Assembly: GCF_042678045.1 (NCBI RefSeq)
Contig: NZ_JBHUDI010000008.1
Coordinates: forward strand, 62,001-126,000
Reading direction: 5' to 3'
Origin: Natrinema amylolyticus_A
GTDB taxonomy: Archaea; Halobacteriota; Halobacteria; Halobacteriales; Natrialbaceae
Length of the DNA stretch: 64,000 nt
This document shows, in pieces, positions 61,090 to 64,000 of the stretch. The notes beneath the pieces are model-generated. The model had not been told where the DNA came from and did no database searches. It saw only the letters and a program-made list of their open reading frames with translations. A program made the translations under genes and the position numbers. How positions within the stretch are numbered: position 1 is the first letter of the stretch; every line of letters begins with the position of its first letter.

Positions 61090-61350
61090 ATGCAAAATGC
61101 AGACACTATGAGTGGCTTGGTTCAACTGATCGACGCAGTATCAGTCCTCCCGCAACCCGAGCCACATCCGCCTACTAGGTCCCAAGACGGACTGGTCGAG
61201 CAGACGCCCTTCGACGAGACTCGTTCTCGGAGCCCTCGAGGTGAGGTGAGTGATCGAACTGAAGCAGCCCCCGTTAGTGTGGCTCTCGAGGCGCTGTTCG
61301 AAACATTCCATGCAGACCGTTACACCAATGAGTACCAATTCACCGCGTAA
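61090..61350 (+). CDS. 86-aa hypothetical protein, first gene of the distal cluster
   Basis: MQNADTMSGLVQLIDAVSVL, then a polar, proline-rich stretch and SVALEALFETFHADRYTNEY. Overlaps the following gene by 23 bases. The ATG at 61105 would also work. No recognised fold; likely a cytoplasmic accessory factor of the cluster. Confidence 0.5.
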   Translation: MQNADTMSGLVQLIDAVSVLPQPEPHPPTRSQDGLVEQTPFDETRSRSPRGEVSDRTEAAPVSVALEALFETFHADRYTNEYQFTA

Positions 61351-61783
61351 GTCGCCAGATGCGTCGACTGAATGCCCTGATTTGCTGGCTGGGTTCCGAC
61401 AAGCGTGTAGGCGAGTCGCGCCGGCAGCGACCTCACTTGCTGTGTGGCTGACCTTCATTGCCCTTGCTTCCGGATCGGTAGCTGCCCAGTCGAGTGTGGG
61501 TGACGTCTACTGTGGAACCGGTGTCGAGACCGGCATTGGCATCGTTTTTGGAGCTGTTGCTGGTCTCGGTCTTCCAGCAACGGGATTCTACGTCGGTCGA
61601 GCTGGCCTCTCGTACATGCGTGCCGGTGGGAATCCCGAAAAGAAGAATCAGGCCAAAGAGAGACTCGTGATGTCGGGCATCGGGTTCGGGATTATCGTCC
61701 TCGCGCTGATCTCACCTGAGCTGATTGACAAGGTTGGAAGTCAGATGGGATTCGGCTTCTCAGACTGTGTCAAACCGTTCTGA
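61328..61783 (+). CDS. Small exported two-helix protein, VirB2/pilin-like
   Basis: 151 aa. A cleavable or anchoring hydrophobic segment (SLAVWLTFIALASGSVAA, ending AAQS) is followed by two transmembrane helices (IGIVFGAVAGLGLPATGFYV and SGIGFGIIVLALISPELI) separated by a basic loop with EKKNQAKERL. This is the layout of VirB2/TrbC-type conjugation pilins in archaeal and bacterial type IV secretion. That assignment is by topology; sequence homology needs a search. Confidence 0.55.
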   Translation: MSTNSPRKSPDASTECPDLLAGFRQACRRVAPAATSLAVWLTFIALASGSVAAQSSVGDVYCGTGVETGIGIVFGAVAGLGLPATGFYVGRAGLSYMRAGGNPEKKNQAKERLVMSGIGFGIIVLALISPELIDKVGSQMGFGFSDCVKPF

Positions 61784-61814
61784 GCCACCAGAGCTTGCGG
61801 TTGCCTGAAGCCCA

Positions 61815-63569
61815 ATGACCACGCCACGTGTGATCGACGTTGCCCTCATGCTTCTTGTCGCAAGCGGAGGCGCTGTGTTCTTGGCTGTCGGTGTCGCTGT
61901 TGCCGAGCCGAATTCGAGTCCAGCGATTCCTGCGGATGGGCCAGATTACGGCGTGAACGAGACACGGTTCCCGCTGTTGTGGTCGGATGACCTCGATCAG
62001 CAAAACCGCTCGAGCGAGGAATTCGAGGACACAATTTCCTCTGGGCCGGAGTTTTCGACCCGGCTTGCAGGGTCGACAGACGTCCCGTTCGAGAAGCCAA
62101 TCGAAGACGTCGAGAGGTGGAACAGCGGTGATCTCCAGGACTTTGATCCTGGCGGCGAGAAAACCTCTGTCCATCCCGAACGGGCACACCTCGAGGATGG
62201 GCTCTACATCCGGGATGCGTACACGAGCATCGCTGCAGTCCAGCCGTCGACGGTGCTGCACTCGGGGAATACCTCGACGCGGTACGTCACGCCAGACGGC
62301 GAGGTCCTTGCGATAGCCGATTACCGGGTCCGTGTCCCAGACGATGACACGAGCGGCTCTGTCCGCCATCACTGGTCGATTGCTGACACTGCCGTTGACA
62401 CGGTTGTCCTACAGACAGAGAATTGGATACTCGATGCTGATCACGGCCATCGCTCCACTCTCGAGTATCGGGGACTGTCGGGAGCGCAGAATCTGACTGT
62501 CGAGGCCACAATCACTGCTCGCCTTCGCCATGAAACCCGGACGTGTACTGATTACAATAGCACGAGCGGGTCCTGTGAGGGCTCATGGGAAACAGAGGTC
62601 GACTATCCAACCGAACAGGTAACAGCGACTGATTCACGCCACGCGGTTGTGGCGCAAATCGATGATAACGGTGCGAAGCGCGTTACATTCGAGAACGGTG
62701 CAACTCACACTGGTGTCGTCATTCACCCAGGAACCCAGTGGTCTGCAATCGATATTGGCAGTGACGCGCGTCTCCGTGGAAATTGGCGGTTCTATTCGGC
62801 GGGAGTCGATGGCTGGCGGACGATGGTCTCTCGGACGGACACAGAGACGACTCGGACGAATTCGTCTGTTCGTCCGGTACAACTCCACGCCATCCCCACG
62901 CAGAAACGGCCGGATATGCCGAGCAAGGCAACGGACGATGCCGAGCCACCGTTAGTGATCGAAGAGGCGTGGGGAAGCAAACACGCTGGCCCGTCCCTCT
63001 CGAGCGAGATTGCTATTCCGACGGTTGACAACTATACGAATGCGACATCGATCGCCGTCCGCTCAGAGACGCTTCCAGCAGCCACCTTCGACGAGGTGAC
63101 CGTTCACGGGATCGTTCGTGGCCAGTCAGAGACGATTTCGGTCACCGACAACGGAACCGTTCGTGACACAACTCTCGAGTTGGCCGTTCTCGAGGCAAAC
63201 TCGTCGGGAACGCTTGTCCAGGCATCCGTCACGGAGACAACGACCGGTGATCCGGTCACGACTGGGCGAGTCGCCATCGGCAATCAATCGGCTGCGCTGA
63301 ACGCGAGCGGAATGGCTGTCCTTGAACTCGAGAAGCAGCCGTCATCGCTCATCGATGGCCAGTACGTTCCCGCAGACTGGTGGCGTGCCGATCAGTTGTA
63401 CTCAGCAGCCGAGGATCGGGCGATGGTTCCCCCGAACTACCCCGAGTTTCAGAAGCTTGTCCAGTTGTTCCTCGTGACGCTGCTCTGGTTCCTCCCGGTT
63501 GCTCTGGCTGTCTACGGTTTTGACTACCTGACTGGCGGTGCGGTCCTTGGACTACGAGACCATCCATGA
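61815..63569 (+). CDS. Large secreted, C-terminally anchored protein of the distal cluster
   Basis: 584 aa. N-terminal signal/anchor (ALMLLVASGGAVFLAVGVAVA), a long extracellular Thr/Ser-rich region with a Cys pair (RTCTDYNSTSGSCEGSW), and a C-terminal membrane segment (LVQLFLVTLLWFLPVALAVY). Looks like a surface component of a conjugation or secretion-like machine. N-glycosylation sequons (NST, NGT, NSS) are frequent. No family recognised. Confidence 0.6.
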   Translation: MTTPRVIDVALMLLVASGGAVFLAVGVAVAEPNSSPAIPADGPDYGVNETRFPLLWSDDLDQQNRSSEEFEDTISSGPEFSTRLAGSTDVPFEKPIEDVERWNSGDLQDFDPGGEKTSVHPERAHLEDGLYIRDAYTSIAAVQPSTVLHSGNTSTRYVTPDGEVLAIADYRVRVPDDDTSGSVRHHWSIADTAVDTVVLQTENWILDADHGHRSTLEYRGLSGAQNLTVEATITARLRHETRTCTDYNSTSGSCEGSWETEVDYPTEQVTATDSRHAVVAQIDDNGAKRVTFENGATHTGVVIHPGTQWSAIDIGSDARLRGNWRFYSAGVDGWRTMVSRTDTETTRTNSSVRPVQLHAIPTQKRPDMPSKATDDAEPPLVIEEAWGSKHAGPSLSSEIAIPTVDNYTNATSIAVRSETLPAATFDEVTVHGIVRGQSETISVTDNGTVRDTTLELAVLEANSSGTLVQASVTETTTGDPVTTGRVAIGNQSAALNASGMAVLELEKQPSSLIDGQYVPADWWRADQLYSAAEDRAMVPPNYPEFQKLVQLFLVTLLWFLPVALAVYGFDYLTGGAVLGLRDHP

Positions 63570-64000
63570 CAGAAAATACCAATCCAGACAACAGCGGTAT
63601 CGCTCGCCGAGCAGTCCTTGCCAGCTTGGGTCTAAGTACAGCTGCCCTTGCTGGCTGTACGTCGGGGTCGTCCACAGACCCATCGAACACCAGTAACAGT
63701 ACGGATGGCAACGGAATTAGCGCGGAAGGGAGTGACGTCTTCACCTCTGTCGAGATGGGTGACGCAAACCTCGAGATCGAAGTTGCCGATGATGTGTCGG
63801 TGGAGTTCATCAACCTCATCGATCCGAACGGTGAGTTGTTCGACCAACAGCGTCTCGCAAGCGGTGAGACCACGACATCGTTCGAAGTTCTCGGTCGCGA
63901 TCAGGACAGTATCCCAACTGGGGACTACGAACTGATTGCTCTCGATGGAGGCGAGCAGGTCGATACGACGACAATCACGCTTGAGGCGGAGTGTACGATT
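63566..64000 (+). CDS. Lipoprotein of the distal cluster, 3' end outside window
   Basis: At least 145 codons. RRAVLASLGLSTAALAGC is a Tat leader with a lipobox (LAGC) at about residue 30, then a Ser/Thr-rich linker and a beta-rich domain (LEIEVADDVSVEFINLIDPN, DSIPTGDYELIALDG). The start overlaps the previous stop (ATGA). Extracellular lipid-anchored protein; function unknown. Confidence 0.65.
   Translation, partial: MTENTNPDNSGIARRAVLASLGLSTAALAGCTSGSSTDPSNTSNSTDGNGISAEGSDVFTSVEMGDANLEIEVADDVSVEFINLIDPNGELFDQQRLASGETTTSFEVLGRDQDSIPTGDYELIALDGGEQVDTTTITLEAECTI

Noticed and set aside
1..64000. CRISPR array or rRNA/tRNA genes
   Set aside because: No regularly spaced short repeats and no conserved rRNA or tRNA sequence were found.

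Overview
This window is from a haloarchaeal chromosome or large replicon, probably of the Natrialbales type. The evidence is the very acidic predicted proteins, high GC with CTCGAG-rich codon use, Tat-type lipoprotein leaders, bat-type, DUF7344-type and PadR-like small regulators, many tiny CxxC zinc-finger proteins, and ISH-type insertion sequences. TATA boxes lie about 25 bases upstream of several start codons, which fits leaderless transcripts. No rRNA, tRNA or CRISPR array was seen.

Layout. 0-3.5 kb: the 3' end of an acetone-carboxylase/hydantoinase-B-like gene, an OsmC protein and a complete ISH3-like insertion sequence. 3.7-6.8 kb: a thiamin-salvage operon with two TenA classes, a sodium:solute symporter and a tiny membrane protein. 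7.2-14.6 kb: a metal-homeostasis region with a COG0523 GTPase, ZnuABC-like transporter genes, an FAD enzyme and a NikR-like regulator. A sequence motif is shared by the GTPase and znuA promoters. 14.7-24.8 kb: PAS histidine kinase, response regulator, berberine-bridge-type flavoenzyme, AhpD-like protein, a CHRD-NosL fusion, PadR and small zinc-finger genes, interspersed with short palindromic repeats.

24.9-34.3 kb is the centrepiece. It holds mycofactocin genes mftA-B-C-F on one strand and mftE divergent. Facing them is a seven-cistron flavoprotein operon: an OYE-type oxidoreductase, EtfA, FixC, a 46-aa ORF, FixX, a 32-aa ORF and EtfB, nearly all joined by 4-base overlaps. I infer that mycofactocin electrons pass through an ETF and ETF:quinone oxidoreductase to the membrane. 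Two Mg-chelatase-like AAA+ genes follow (34.4-37.5 kb).

37.5-48.2 kb is an accessory zone: an ATP-grasp enzyme, a frameshifted YbjQ gene, small zinc ribbons, HTH regulators, and a divergent pair (a nucleotide-processing-like protein and an HTH) around a 28-bp palindrome, flanked by short direct repeats. 48.5-50.4 kb: sulfatase plus GtrA. 50.4-55.3 kb is a graveyard of transposase and gene fragments around a PiT-type phosphate permease, ending in an intact IS5-type element. 55.3-59.6 kb: two photolyase/cryptochrome genes, a membrane protein and a HAD hydrolase. 59.9-64 kb: a chimeric transposase relic, then the start of a surface or conjugation-like gene cluster that runs off the window.
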